From assembly GCF_000160755.1 (NCBI RefSeq), contig NZ_GG668577.1, positions 185,964 through 249,963 on the forward strand: a stretch of DNA of 64,000 bases, in the 5' to 3' direction. Under the pieces are notes generated by a model, which ran no database searches, had not been told where the DNA came from, and saw only the letters and a program-made list of their open reading frames with translations. The position numbers and the translations under genes were made by a program. The stretch comes from Proteus mirabilis ATCC 29906. Lineage in GTDB: Bacteria; Pseudomonadota; Gammaproteobacteria; Enterobacterales; Enterobacteriaceae. Of the stretch, positions 49,666 to 59,895 are shown piece by piece (the first letter of the stretch is position 1; each line of letters begins with the position of its first letter).

Positions 49666-50454
49666 TTATACTCCGTATTTCTTCAATTTATATATTAACG
49701 CTCGTTTAGAAATACTAAGCTGTTCTGCCATGGCGTTAATATCTCCTTTCAATTCTTGCTGTTTATCTAATAAAATTTCTTTTTCATAATTTTCTATAGC
49801 AACTTCTAAATCATTAACTCCTTTGATTTGTATGGTAGGAAGTGCAATAGTCGCTACAGATGCGGTTAATTTATCTAACGTTTCATTAAGCGTGGTTTCT
49901 TTTTCCCTTTGTAATTGATTGATATATTGCAAGTAAGAGATTTTTTGTTGCATATTTGATAATTCAAAAAGATGCTTTAATTGATGATTAAATAGTTCAC
50001 AATAAATAGGGAAAATACCTTGCTCGATATTTTCTAGCTCTTCAGCTTGCCCTAAAAGAATAATCGTGCCACATGCTTTATGGTTAACATCATAGATAGG
50101 CAAACTATACAATCCTGTGTTCACCGGAAGCTGTGAAATAAAACCGCGCATAGCAGCATTATTAATATAACTACCTTGTTGTAAGTTTTGCCAAAATACA
50201 GGTTCACCCTTAAATAGCAGTTGAATTAAAGGGTGATCTGCATCGGTAATATCGGTATCTAAAAAATGGCTTTGCACTTGAAGTGTTAAGTCGATATTCC
50301 AACTTTCCAATTTATTTTCAGCTTTATTCATTAACGAAATAATTAACCCACTCAGTGAGCTACGAAAAAAGCTATATTTTAGAAATTGAACAGCTAGCGT
50401 CTCTACATCATGACATTCTAGTAGTGCAAGCGCATTTTTTAGTCTCGCTTTCAT
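49666..50454 (-). CDS. VasH-position regulator lacking the sigma-54 AAA+ domain
   Basis: 262 residues. The N-terminal ~170 form a GAF-like sensor (HPLIQLLFKGEPVFW, LPVNTGLYSLPIYDVNHKAC). A coiled segment follows at ~165-195. The C-terminus is a Fis-type helix-turn-helix, GDINAMAEQLSISKRALIYKL at 237-257, with the KYGV ending found in VasH and other bacterial enhancer-binding proteins. The ~240-residue AAA+ domain with GAFTGA that should lie between them is absent; the segment VNDLEVAIENYEKEIL joins the halves and matches the linker after AAA+ in VasH. It cannot therefore activate sigma-54 polymerase. The frame is intact and tightly coupled to clpV (three-base gap) and vasI (one base). It may act on sigma-70 genes, or as an inhibitor. 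Confidence 0.8.
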   Translation of the reverse strand: MKARLKNALALLECHDVETLAVQFLKYSFFRSSLSGLIISLMNKAENKLESWNIDLTLQVQSHFLDTDITDADHPLIQLLFKGEPVFWQNLQQGSYINNAAMRGFISQLPVNTGLYSLPIYDVNHKACGTIILLGQAEELENIEQGIFPIYCELFNHQLKHLFELSNMQQKISYLQYINQLQREKETTLNETLDKLTASVATIALPTIQIKGVNDLEVAIENYEKEILLDKQQELKGDINAMAEQLSISKRALIYKLKKYGV

Positions 50455-50457
50455 TGC

Positions 50458-53169
50458 TTAATTAACCTCCGCAATAAACTCATCATTTTCAGTCGCTAAG
50501 CGGATATGAGAGATAGCTTCATTACGTGCACTATATTGTAGAAGTAATAAAGAAAGAGGCGGCAATAACGCACCATCAATAATAGATTCCAAAATACGCG
50601 CACCATTTTCAGCACGAGAAGCTCTGCGTAAAATTTCCGTAGCAACACTCTCTTCTACATTGATTTCTGCGTTGAAACGCTGTTTTAACAGGTTAATAAG
50701 ACGGGCTAATTTGCCATCAACAATTTGTCGTAAAACCTCTGCAGGCAACGGTAAATAAGGGATCACTTCCATTCGAGCAAGTAATGCCGGTTTAAAGAAA
50801 GTTGTTAATTCAGGGTAGAGTGCATCTTCTAGTTCGTCCGGTTTATCCGCGTAAGCAGTAATGACATGGTCACCTAAATTAGAGGTGAGGAAAAATGCGA
50901 TATTTTTACAATCAATGACTCGTCCTTCTCCATCGGCTATCTCTCCTTTATCAAAAGCTTGATAAAATAGATTTAGCACATCAGGATGCGCTTTCTCTAC
51001 TTCGTCGAGTAAAACAACTGAGTAAGGTCTTTTACGAATAGCTTCTGTTAAGATCCCTCCTTCACCATATCCCACATAACCGGGAGGTGAACCGATAAGG
51101 CGAGAAACAGTATGTTTTTCTTGAAACTCAGACATATTAATAGTCGTGAGATATTGTGTGCCACCGAACATTAATTGGGCAATTTGGATAACCGTTTCTG
51201 TTTTACCCACGCCACTAGGACCTGCTAATAAGAACGCCCCCAGCGGTCGACCCGGTCGACGTAAATCAGCCCGCGCTGTAAGTAAATGTTTGTGTAAACA
51301 TTGAATGGCTAATGATTGGCCTTTGATACTCTCTTCCAAGTAGGTAGGCAACTCAGTGACAATTGATAATGCATCTTGTGATAATCGATTTAATGGTACT
51401 CCGGTCCATTCAGCAATTACCGCCGCAATTTGTTTTTTATCGACGTGAGGCGAAACCAGTAAATGCGTGTCGTGTAACTGAGCAAGTTGTTTATCTAATT
51501 GTTGTAACTGTTGCTTTAATTCTTCAGATGAGCAGGGGGGCTGTGTTGCTATTTTTTCATCATTATCTTCAGCATCTTCTGCTTCACTATAAGTTCTTAT
51601 ATCACTTACCACTTCATTATTTGCAACATCATTTGCGACATCGTCATTAGTCGCTTCGGTAGCATTATTAAGTAATGTTGCTCGTAAGGTAATAATTTGA
51701 GATACAAGCTCTTTTTGTTGCTCCCATGCTTGCTGTAAATCAGTTGCTTGTTGCTCAATAGCACTTGCTTGTGAGGCTAACGTTTCAAGACGCTCAGAAT
51801 GATCATCTAAACCTAAATAGTGTTCTCTTTGTAATACATCCATTTCCATATTGATTTGGTGGAGTTCTGTTTTCAAAGAGGATAATGCCTTTGGTGGCGA
51901 AGATAGATTAATCGTGGCTCTTGCACAGGCTGTATCTAATACATCAATGGCTTTGTCTGGTAATTGACGTCCAGAGATATAACGTTCACTTAATTCAGCA
52001 CTGGCTCGTAGTGCTTCATCATCAATAAAGACATGGTGGGATTTTTCATAGATACTACGTAAGCCACGCATAATGATAATGGCTTCTGCAGATGATGGCT
52101 CTTTGACTTGCACTAATTGGAAACGGCGCGCTAACGCGGCATCTTTTTCAAAATATTTTTTGTATTCGCTCCAAGTCGTTGCTGCGATAGTTCGTAGTTC
52201 TCCACGCGCCAAAGCCGGTTTTAATAAATTAGAAACATCTAAGCCACCTTGCTGGTTACCTGCACCAATGAGGGTGTGTGCTTCATCAATAAATAGAATG
52301 ATAGGGTGAGGAGATTGAGTGACTTCTTGCATAATGCCTTTAAAGCGTTTTTCAAATTCGCCTTTGACTGCAGCACCTGCTTGTAATGCGCCTAAATCAA
52401 GAGTAAGAAGTTCACAACCTCTTAATTTATCAGGAATATCTCCGGCAATAATACGTAGTGCTAGTCCTTCAATTAACGCACTTTTACCCACTCCAGGCTC
52501 TCCGACTACCACAGGATTGTTTTTACGGCGACGGCACAGAATATCAATCATTAAGTCGATTTCATTATCGCGACATAAGACCGGATCTAACTCACCATTT
52601 CGCGCTTGTTCAGTCATGTTATGAGTAAATTTCGCTAACAATGAATCAGCAGCAAGGTTACCTTTTTCTGATACTGTTTTTTCGTCAAAAGGCGATTCAG
52701 CAGAGCCTTCAGTCCATTGATCAAAATTGAGTTTTAATTGGTCGCGGTTAATCTGCGCAAGCATATCGGCAACAGGTTTCGCAAGATAACGCAAAGGCAT
52801 TTGTAGTAAAGTTAAAAACAATGCACCAGAGCGAAGTTCACTGTGATTTAGTTCAGTTGACGCTAATAGCCAGCTATCTTTCATCCATTCAACTAATAAG
52901 GGTGAAAAACTAGGATAACTTTGTGTAATAACTTGATGTGGCGGAATGTCGATATCTAATAACTCTGATAACGCATTAATATCTAATGCGCTTTTTTGAC
53001 TGATCATACGAATGTCAGTTAATGGCATTTCTATCAGTTTTTGTAGAAACTGAGCAATCGTAATTTCAGGTTGCTGGTGGCTTACACAGTAAGCGGCTGC
53101 ACTTTCTAAGGCATGCTTAGCTATTGGGTGTAATCGATTAACGAGAGTAGAGAGATCAATTTGGATCAT
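50458..53169 (-). CDS. clpV: T6SS sheath-recycling ATPase ClpV (TssH)
   Basis: 903 residues, slightly longer than the common 860-890. It is a Clp/Hsp100 hexamer that disassembles contracted TssBC sheaths. The N-terminal repeat domain (1-150) binds TssC. Walker A of the first ring is GEPGVGKS at 223-230, with Walker [12 protein letters not shown]. The second ring has GPSGVGKTE (near 640) and [11 protein letters not shown]. Between the rings the M-domain region has an extra acidic, Asn-rich insert near 515-560 with repeats of [13 protein letters not shown]. Otherwise complete. It lies eight bases after tssL and three before the regulator. Confidence 0.96.
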   Translation of the reverse strand: MIQIDLSTLVNRLHPIAKHALESAAAYCVSHQQPEITIAQFLQKLIEMPLTDIRMISQKSALDINALSELLDIDIPPHQVITQSYPSFSPLLVEWMKDSWLLASTELNHSELRSGALFLTLLQMPLRYLAKPVADMLAQINRDQLKLNFDQWTEGSAESPFDEKTVSEKGNLAADSLLAKFTHNMTEQARNGELDPVLCRDNEIDLMIDILCRRRKNNPVVVGEPGVGKSALIEGLALRIIAGDIPDKLRGCELLTLDLGALQAGAAVKGEFEKRFKGIMQEVTQSPHPIILFIDEAHTLIGAGNQQGGLDVSNLLKPALARGELRTIAATTWSEYKKYFEKDAALARRFQLVQVKEPSSAEAIIIMRGLRSIYEKSHHVFIDDEALRASAELSERYISGRQLPDKAIDVLDTACARATINLSSPPKALSSLKTELHQINMEMDVLQREHYLGLDDHSERLETLASQASAIEQQATDLQQAWEQQKELVSQIITLRATLLNNATEATNDDVANDVANNEVVSDIRTYSEAEDAEDNDEKIATQPPCSSEELKQQLQQLDKQLAQLHDTHLLVSPHVDKKQIAAVIAEWTGVPLNRLSQDALSIVTELPTYLEESIKGQSLAIQCLHKHLLTARADLRRPGRPLGAFLLAGPSGVGKTETVIQIAQLMFGGTQYLTTINMSEFQEKHTVSRLIGSPPGYVGYGEGGILTEAIRKRPYSVVLLDEVEKAHPDVLNLFYQAFDKGEIADGEGRVIDCKNIAFFLTSNLGDHVITAYADKPDELEDALYPELTTFFKPALLARMEVIPYLPLPAEVLRQIVDGKLARLINLLKQRFNAEINVEESVATEILRRASRAENGARILESIIDGALLPPLSLLLLQYSARNEAISHIRLATENDEFIAEVN

Positions 53170-53177
53170 AATGCGTC

Positions 53178-53933
53178 CTAGCCAAGTAAAGTATTAAGTT
53201 GTTCCACAATACTGAGTGTTTGATAATTCAGTCTGGATGAATAAATGCTATAAATAATCAACGCGAATACCGCTGTACCTATAAGAATATAGCGAGCCCC
53301 TAAACGCTTACCTAAACGATAACGGCTTTGTTGGTTATCACCTTTTTCAAATAGAACTATTGGCTTAGCGTTACCTCTTAGCTGTTGGATCTGTTTTTGT
53401 AAGCGTCTTAATAAATGATTAAATTCATCATTTTGTCCCGCAGAGACTTTGTAGCGCCCGCGGTATCCTAGGCATAAACAAAGGTAGATAAATTCAATCA
53501 GATCGAGGTAACGTTTAGGTTCACCTAATAATCTTTCAATTAAGACAAAGACTTTTTCACCACCCCATGATTCATTATGAAAATGAACCAGTAATGATTG
53601 TTTTACCCAACCATTATCTTGATCCCAGCCTAATCCAAGGGCGGTTTCATCAATAAAAGTACATAGCACATAACGAAATGAAACAATGGCACCTGGCTCG
53701 TAACCTTGGATCTGTAATTGTTGCTCAATAGAGGTAATATCCATGACAACTTGTTGGTACAGCTTTTCTGAAAGTGGGGTTTCAGACATCGCTTTCATGC
53801 GCAATACCATGCCTAATAAAGGTGTAGCAGCATCTATCATTGGATTGATGTTGTTTCCTCTTAGTGGCAGTTGGTAATTTTTCTTTGTAATGCGCTCTTC
53901 ATCATCATGATTCAGTAAAATATCATCAGTCAT
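53178..53933 (-). CDS. tssL: T6SS membrane complex subunit TssL (DotU/IcmH)
   Basis: 251 residues from ATG 53933. The cytoplasmic hook domain holds MVLRMKAM, RYVLCTFIDETALGLGW and YLDLIEFIYLCLCLGYRGRY, all TssL signatures. One C-terminal membrane helix (RYILIGTAVFALIIYSIY) anchors it; there is no peptidoglycan-binding extension. GGAG lies six bases ahead of ATG 53933, which I prefer to the ATG four codons earlier at 53945. It overlaps tssK by eight bases and lies eight bases before clpV. Confidence 0.94.
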   Translation of the reverse strand: MTDDILLNHDDEERITKKNYQLPLRGNNINPMIDAATPLLGMVLRMKAMSETPLSEKLYQQVVMDITSIEQQLQIQGYEPGAIVSFRYVLCTFIDETALGLGWDQDNGWVKQSLLVHFHNESWGGEKVFVLIERLLGEPKRYLDLIEFIYLCLCLGYRGRYKVSAGQNDEFNHLLRRLQKQIQQLRGNAKPIVLFEKGDNQQSRYRLGKRLGARYILIGTAVFALIIYSIYSSRLNYQTLSIVEQLNTLLG

Positions 53934-55284
53934 AGAGTGCTCCATCTCTTATTGCCCATAACTGAATATCAAGATCGGGGAAGTTTCCTGAAACGTGGAA
54001 TGCGATGTTGCCATCCTGCTGGATCCCTTTCCATTCATTGCCTTGTTGATCAAAATGGAAATAGTTATATCCCGAGTGATAAGGTAATTGTCTTGGTGCA
54101 GCCGAAAGTGGTGATAAAGGAACACCCGGTATTTGCACACTAACCAAGCTGCGAATGTTATTGATTGTTGTCACCTTAGTTTGTTGTGGGAATTGGCGAC
54201 GTAGTTGCTCTTGCGGCATTTGTGATTTCACTGCAATAATAAATTCAGCACGTTGTAGTAGTTGTTTGTCATGAATGGTTGCGACACGAATACCATGCTC
54301 TTGAATTTGTAGCGGGATTGGGATCGCTCTTGGTGTTAAGACAACACTGAGTGCTTCGCGGATACTGGCTATTAATGGAATATAACTTTCTGTTAATTTA
54401 GCATGTTGATATTTGGCAATATTTTCAGGTAAACGTGAAGTATTCGTGAATGTTTGTAGTTCACCACAAAGCTCTAATAAATCTCGAAATAGTTTTTCAG
54501 GATGGATCACCGGCTCTTGAGCATAATGCGAATAGAGTGGATAAGTGCGATTAAGCACTTGTAACATCATAAATTCTGCCACATCCGCAACACCTTGCTG
54601 ACCTGGGGCACCAATGCGAGAGGCAATTTGTTTTCCTCTTTCATATAGCGTTCCTTCAAGCTCGGTGAGAAATTGGCTCAATAATGTTGAGGCACGGATA
54701 TTTAATAGGCTGGGAATATAATCATTATCTAGCGTTAAATTACCATTAGCATTACGCTCTCTAATACGACAGATAGGTAAAGCAACATAGGCATCTAAAC
54801 CATGTTTACCTTGTTTGAGTATTGGTGTGAGCTGTGCAACATGAATAGCACTGATATCACCATTTTCAGTATGTAAATCACGAATATTTTCGGTGCTTTC
54901 GCTGTAGCGAGAAAGTAAACGACTACCGTTATGTTCAGTGGAAATTTCACTGACATTCTCGTTCATTAAAGGAAAAGCTAGATAAATAATACTGCTGTCA
55001 CTATCAGTAATATTCGTTATATCAATAGGCTGTGGTAGTAAATCTTGGTTTGGTATAGAGAAAATGGTGCCGTCTGGCATAACACCAGAAGCTTCTTTAA
55101 TACCAATACGACCTAAAGCATATAAATCGTCACTCAATTTTAAGGTACTAAATCCCCAAAAGTGTGAAAAAAAGTTATTTAAAATACTCACCGTCATATA
55201 ATCTTGATGACGTTGTTGTTGTTGAAAATGTTGAGGTTTGATAAATAGCCCTTCACGCCAGATCACTCTATTTTTAGTTGACAT
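53926..55284 (-). CDS. tssK: T6SS baseplate-membrane connector TssK
   Basis: 452 residues from ATG 55284. TssK trimers link the baseplate to the TssJLM complex. The conserved start NRVIWREGLFIKPQHFQQQQRH and SGYNYFHFDQQG near the end fit the family. The frame is open 12 codons further up to 55320, but TssJ ends at 55286 and homology starts at MSTKNRVIW; AGAGGATG serves as ribosome site. It sits one base after tssJ and overlaps tssL by eight. Confidence 0.95.
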   Translation of the reverse strand: MSTKNRVIWREGLFIKPQHFQQQQRHQDYMTVSILNNFFSHFWGFSTLKLSDDLYALGRIGIKEASGVMPDGTIFSIPNQDLLPQPIDITNITDSDSSIIYLAFPLMNENVSEISTEHNGSRLLSRYSESTENIRDLHTENGDISAIHVAQLTPILKQGKHGLDAYVALPICRIRERNANGNLTLDNDYIPSLLNIRASTLLSQFLTELEGTLYERGKQIASRIGAPGQQGVADVAEFMMLQVLNRTYPLYSHYAQEPVIHPEKLFRDLLELCGELQTFTNTSRLPENIAKYQHAKLTESYIPLIASIREALSVVLTPRAIPIPLQIQEHGIRVATIHDKQLLQRAEFIIAVKSQMPQEQLRRQFPQQTKVTTINNIRSLVSVQIPGVPLSPLSAAPRQLPYHSGYNYFHFDQQGNEWKGIQQDGNIAFHVSGNFPDLDIQLWAIRDGALYD

Positions 55285-55285
55285 A

Positions 55286-55837
55286 TTAATCATCCTCTTC
55301 TTGTCTAAATTCGATTTCATTTTCCCTAATGTGCACTAATAGGAAGTAGTGGCGTCCTTTACCACGCGCTTTGACTATTTTCTTCCATTCTGCTTTATCA
55401 GGATCTGAGTAATAGGCAATAATGCCAATGTAACGGTTAGATGGGTCTAACGTCATAGTAGGGAAGGGTTTATATTGGCCAGGTAAAATGGTGTAGTCTT
55501 GATGGTCAATATAATTTTTCTTTAGAACTTTCTCTAAGTCACCCTCTTTTGCATCTATCTGATCATGATCAACAGAGCCAAATACTGAATCTTCGTTAAG
55601 ATAAACAACTTGGATATTTATCGGCGCAGCTTCACCTTCCTGATTAGGATTAATATAGGGCTCCGCAAGGATGGTTAATGCAACGGTAGAGGGCTGATCT
55701 TTCGGTTGCCCAACAGGAGTTGAGGGATCTAATAAGATTTTCCCCATTTTACCCGCGGCTTCAAAAGGTTTACTACATCCACTCAATATTAAAAAAGAGC
55801 TAAATAACAGTAATATTGAGAAAGTTCTAAGCTGCAT
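55286..55837 (-). CDS. tssJ: T6SS outer-membrane lipoprotein TssJ
   Basis: 183 residues. A lipoprotein signal is clear: hydrophobic core SILLLFSSFLILSGC with Cys21 as the lipidated residue. The mature part is beta-rich with INIQVVYLNEDSVFGSVD (typical TssJ loop region) and ends EFRQEEDD. TssJ sits on the inner face of the outer membrane and recruits TssM. One base from fha upstream and tssK downstream, so expression is coupled. Confidence 0.94.
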   Translation of the reverse strand: MQLRTFSILLLFSSFLILSGCSKPFEAAGKMGKILLDPSTPVGQPKDQPSTVALTILAEPYINPNQEGEAAPINIQVVYLNEDSVFGSVDHDQIDAKEGDLEKVLKKNYIDHQDYTILPGQYKPFPTMTLDPSNRYIGIIAYYSDPDKAEWKKIVKARGKGRHYFLLVHIRENEIEFRQEEDD

Positions 55838-55838
55838 A

Positions 55839-57107
55839 TTAAGCTTCCTCTATTCCTTTTCTCAGCGCTCTGTCATAAGCGTGGCTGTATACTTCATAGA
55901 ATAATTTTTCAAAACCCTGTTGCCGAGATGAAGAGAGTTCTTTGTAATAGTTGTTGTACATTTCCCAAGCCCAGCCATCATTCATTGGTGTGTTATCTGA
56001 AGCTCGTCGATACTGAGAAAAGCGGTTTAATAAATGTTCAGGAGAGAATGCTGCCAACATGGTTGATAGTGCGGTTGAAATAGCTTCTTGATTCGCTTGA
56101 TAATGCAATTGGATGTTGTGCAAGCTTTCTGTTACTGCCGCAGGTGCTGAAAGATGTACAGGGCTACGTTCATCGGTAAACATCAACTTCATTGTCTCTT
56201 CATAGCCACTATTAAGACGTAGAGGATTATCTTCAATTGGGCGTAATTGCTTATCTTGTAAGCTTTCTTGTTGTTGTTGCAAAATCAGTAAACCTTCAAT
56301 AGCCGCTTTGACGGTTTTACCCAGTTCAACAAGAAAATCATTAGCATGCTGTGTATTTGTTAAATTAAGGTGGATACCTAATCCCTTCATCAGAGGGTTA
56401 ACCGCCACATGATCGACATCGGTCATATGTTCGTTTTCATTAGGTGTGATTTTAGGTAAATCAATAAATTCTTGGACCATAGTATTCTCTTGATAATCTG
56501 ATGTCGGAAAGGCAGATGAATACGAGTGGGGGTCACTCAATAAAGGATCGTCTGAAGTAGCTTGTGTGTTTTTAGAAATTAAGCTTAGATTTTCGTTTTC
56601 TAAAGCCTGTAGTGGGTCTGTTGTTAATGAACCCTGAACGGTTGGTACAAACGGAGGCTCTTTCCGCTCATTTTTGACTGTTGTATCAACATCAAATAAT
56701 GAATCTAGCGGATTATGATCTTTTGCGATAATAGACTGAGGCGTCATCGCCATCATATTTTGTACCGGCTCTCCGGTAAGACTAATATTGGTGGCAATAA
56801 CTAATTTACCCACTTTTATCTGATCACCTTGGGTCAGTCTAACGGCATCAAGATGCAATGGAATAATCGCATTATTAATGTAAACAGGACCTGAATTTAC
56901 TTTTAAGCAAAAGTGTTGATCTTTCCAAAACACCGTACATTGCCGATCGGCAATAGCACCTTCATTATCTTGGATTTTCCAGTCACATTGATTGCCACTA
57001 CCAATCTGTCCGCCACTTTGAGTTAAAGTCGCATTTGGCAGATAACCACTTTCTAGCTGTTCACTATTTTTGATGCTAAAAGAAATTGTTGGCTGATATT
57101 TATCCAT
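55839..57107 (-). CDS. tagH: FHA-domain T6SS protein (TagH/Fha, ImpI type)
   Basis: 422 residues from ATG 57107. The first ~100 residues form a forkhead-associated domain: IGSGNQCDWKIQD, IADRQCTVFWKDQHF and VYINNAIIPL. The usual GR is GS, and the SRxH motif reads ADRQC, so the phosphothreonine-contact set is incomplete. A C-terminal helical T6SS domain (about 250-422) holds QQESLQDKQLRPIEDNPLRL and ends YSHAYDRALRKGIEEA. FHA proteins promote T6SS assembly, in some species through threonine phosphorylation; no PpkA kinase or PppA phosphatase is in this cluster. The ten-codon-longer frame to 57137 would overlap tssG; AAAGAG precedes 57107. Confidence 0.87.
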   Translation of the reverse strand: MDKYQPTISFSIKNSEQLESGYLPNATLTQSGGQIGSGNQCDWKIQDNEGAIADRQCTVFWKDQHFCLKVNSGPVYINNAIIPLHLDAVRLTQGDQIKVGKLVIATNISLTGEPVQNMMAMTPQSIIAKDHNPLDSLFDVDTTVKNERKEPPFVPTVQGSLTTDPLQALENENLSLISKNTQATSDDPLLSDPHSYSSAFPTSDYQENTMVQEFIDLPKITPNENEHMTDVDHVAVNPLMKGLGIHLNLTNTQHANDFLVELGKTVKAAIEGLLILQQQQESLQDKQLRPIEDNPLRLNSGYEETMKLMFTDERSPVHLSAPAAVTESLHNIQLHYQANQEAISTALSTMLAAFSPEHLLNRFSQYRRASDNTPMNDGWAWEMYNNYYKELSSSRQQGFEKLFYEVYSHAYDRALRKGIEEA

Positions 57108-57111
57108 CTCT

Positions 57112-58149
57112 TTATTCCAATACCGTAATGGTGACATCCGGTTTCTTTGCGGGTTGACCTAAAAAGCTTTGCCAGCCTAATTGGTTGTGTTGTTGGTGAC
57201 CCAAACGGAACCCTTCGGCTTGCTTTTCAGCAATGCTAAGACGTAAATCCCAAGCTAATTGCTCATGAAAAATGTAAGAAACAAAGGCAACTAATGGTGC
57301 GAAATCACTGCCGTTAGGTAAAAAACGCATATAGCGTTCTAAACTTAATTCACTGATTTCGATGGTGCATTTTCCATTGCAGTCATATATGTGTGAGCCC
57401 AGACTAAAATTTTCCCCTAATAACATTCGTGGGCGAGATTTTTGTCCGGATTGATGAGAAATCGTACCTAACTTGTTTTGTTGTGATTCAGGAATAGGAA
57501 CACGGCGTGTCTCCCAACCAATTACTTTTACATTTTCTAAGTCGAAACAGTGAGATATAAGACTACTAATCACATCAGAAGAGCGACTTGGACTCGCCAA
57601 AAGACCAGCATAAGCGAGCATTTTGCTATGGTTGATTTTGATCCGACCGCGATTAGCTCCATTACCTAATCCAACGAGAGAAAACATATATTGTGAAAAT
57701 GAATCCTGTCCTTCATTTTCAAAGCAAATGTAGTAACGATATTTGCGCCAGATCCGATAAAGTAACGCTATCAGACGATGATTGAAGATATCGAGAAAAG
57801 CGGAGATACCTTCTATCTGTTGTGCATCTTCCCAAGCAAACTCATCCAGATAATAGCCTGGTAGGGGGGACTGACTTCCTTGTAAGCCCAAAAAAGCGAC
57901 TTCTAATTCATATTGTTCGACATTATTTTTTTCAATGGAAATGACATCTCGCGTCGGAAATGCAATATTTGAATAAGATTTAAAGCGAAGAATACCGCTG
58001 TCATCCTCCATCGAGTTGACATCTTGATGAATTATTTTATTTAACAATTCAACGAGTTGATAAAAATTATACTCTGTTACCGATGAGCCAGCTTGTTCCA
58101 GCCAACGATCGATTACTTCAGTATGTGCTGGTTGATTTGTGCTGGCCAT
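57112..58149 (-). CDS. tssG: T6SS baseplate wedge protein TssG
   Basis: 345 residues, the usual size. TssG links two TssF subunits in the wedge. ASTNQPAHTEVIDRWLEQAG, AFLGLQGSQSPLPGYYLDEF and WRKYRYYICFENEG match the family (the FLGLxGxxSPLP motif is diagnostic). It overlaps tssF by 37 bases, a tight coupling that keeps the wedge stoichiometry, and is four bases ahead of the FHA gene. Confidence 0.95.
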   Translation of the reverse strand: MASTNQPAHTEVIDRWLEQAGSSVTEYNFYQLVELLNKIIHQDVNSMEDDSGILRFKSYSNIAFPTRDVISIEKNNVEQYELEVAFLGLQGSQSPLPGYYLDEFAWEDAQQIEGISAFLDIFNHRLIALLYRIWRKYRYYICFENEGQDSFSQYMFSLVGLGNGANRGRIKINHSKMLAYAGLLASPSRSSDVISSLISHCFDLENVKVIGWETRRVPIPESQQNKLGTISHQSGQKSRPRMLLGENFSLGSHIYDCNGKCTIEISELSLERYMRFLPNGSDFAPLVAFVSYIFHEQLAWDLRLSIAEKQAEGFRLGHQQHNQLGWQSFLGQPAKKPDVTITVLE

Positions 58150-59888
58150 CGATAAACTTCCTTATTATCAAGGTTAATAACTTCCAACTCATGAAACATA
58201 TTAATGCTGGTATATAAGGTGAAAAATTGAGCGATAACGGTACAAAATAGGAATAAACTTCCTTCTGAAAGAAACGCATTTTGATGAACAACTAACGTTG
58301 TCTTCAGACCGCGAACAGGAAGGCCTTTGTAGATATGCTCAATATGCTCTGAATGTAAATCAACTAATGCATCTAGGCGTTTTTGTGATTGCCTTGCAAC
58401 CTGTGTGTTATAAACAGACGGTAAATCATAGAGTTGTAATATTTTTTTTAATGAATCAAGATTGAGCAAAGACTGATAATTTAAAGATAAATTAGTTAAT
58501 TCAGACCAATATAATGTTTTATCTAATAATGGATATAAAGGCAGTGTTGGTGCGAATAAATTCTTAGCAGATAAAGCCCCATAAGGAATTGATGCACTAT
58601 CTAAATCGATAGAACGCGTCGATAACTGGGAAGCGATATAGCGGTTAGTACAGTTGAGTGCAACAGAAACGGTTTCTTCACACTGTTGTAACTGAGGCTC
58701 TTGCTGACGAACAAAAGAAAGTCGATGGGAATAGCCGTATAACTGTTCATTTTGACTTATCTTTAAACTGTAATAGCCATGATTTTGAGTCTGATGGTTT
58801 TGATGATAAAAACTTTCAAATGCTGTATAGGTGATCGGATAAGGTTTAGCATCATTAGGATAACGTAACCCTCTAACCTCATTAATCGAAAAAATATCAA
58901 AACATTCAGTAAGTTGGTAATTAGGACTTAAAACATACTCCTCACTTTTCCCCGTCAAATTTATTGCTTCACTATCAATAGGAAATAAATTCACAATAGG
59001 GGTGCAATTAAGTTTAATACTGTCGTCGTAAAGAATAACGCCATCAGGAATTTCTAGATCAAAATTGATCACCAGTTTGAATTGCTCTGCTTCGATAGCC
59101 AAAGGAATGTCATCCAAACCATGAATATCTAGAAAGAGAAAGGCTTCAGGAAAACAGAAAAACTCTTGCAGTATACGATAGCCATCATAGCTATTTTTCG
59201 GGTATGGAAGTAAGGCATCCTGCTTTTGAAAACCAACAGGCGTAACTGAAAAGTGAGTAAGAGGTAGTGTATGTACATCTGTGACTAAAGAGGCACTCTG
59301 CACATGCTGGCTTAATAAAAAATAGAGCTGATTTGTAGTAAATGGCGCACCATTTAAGTAAAAACACAATTTATCTAAGCCAATATTGGCAAGTGGCTGT
59401 TTTGTTGCTAACTCAAATGTTATTTCAATGGCGGTTGTTTGCTGCAAAATGTTACTGATTTTTGTCGGCATTAACCAGAGGTCGCGACTTTGACTAAATC
59501 GACATTGAAATAACGTCTCGTGGTTTGTTTCCTCACTTTGCACATAAAGTGGAGTGGCACTAAAAGGTTGTCCTGCTGAAATTTTTGTTGCGTGTTGGCA
59601 CTGAGCATAATTAGGATGATATTCAACAATCGTCATGCTTGGCACAGGGCGTGCGTAGTTTGGCCAAAGCATATTGGCTAAACTATTAGTTAATTCAGGA
59701 AATTGTCTATCTATTTGCTGGCGTAAATTACCCGATAAATAAGATAGCCCATCCATAATCCGCGAAGTATCAGGATCTTTAACATTGTGCGAAAGCAAAT
59801 TAACAAGTTGCGGTTTTTCTTTGGCAACTTGCTCAGTCAGCTCATTTAAGTATTCTGATTCATTGGTAAAGTAGGATTTTGATGACAT
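58113..59888 (-). CDS. tssF: T6SS baseplate wedge protein TssF
   Basis: 591 residues, the usual size. YLNELTEQVAKEKPQLVN, DPDTSRIMDGLSYLSGNLRQ and FPELTNSLANMLWPNYARPVPSM are TssF signatures; the last is more canonical than in the second copy at 40872. It begins seven bases after tssE and overlaps tssG. With TssE and TssG it forms the wedge around the spike. Confidence 0.95.
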   Translation of the reverse strand: MSSKSYFTNESEYLNELTEQVAKEKPQLVNLLSHNVKDPDTSRIMDGLSYLSGNLRQQIDRQFPELTNSLANMLWPNYARPVPSMTIVEYHPNYAQCQHATKISAGQPFSATPLYVQSEETNHETLFQCRFSQSRDLWLMPTKISNILQQTTAIEITFELATKQPLANIGLDKLCFYLNGAPFTTNQLYFLLSQHVQSASLVTDVHTLPLTHFSVTPVGFQKQDALLPYPKNSYDGYRILQEFFCFPEAFLFLDIHGLDDIPLAIEAEQFKLVINFDLEIPDGVILYDDSIKLNCTPIVNLFPIDSEAINLTGKSEEYVLSPNYQLTECFDIFSINEVRGLRYPNDAKPYPITYTAFESFYHQNHQTQNHGYYSLKISQNEQLYGYSHRLSFVRQQEPQLQQCEETVSVALNCTNRYIASQLSTRSIDLDSASIPYGALSAKNLFAPTLPLYPLLDKTLYWSELTNLSLNYQSLLNLDSLKKILQLYDLPSVYNTQVARQSQKRLDALVDLHSEHIEHIYKGLPVRGLKTTLVVHQNAFLSEGSLFLFCTVIAQFFTLYTSINMFHELEVINLDNKEVYRWPAQINQHILK

Positions 59889-59895
59889 ATTAATG

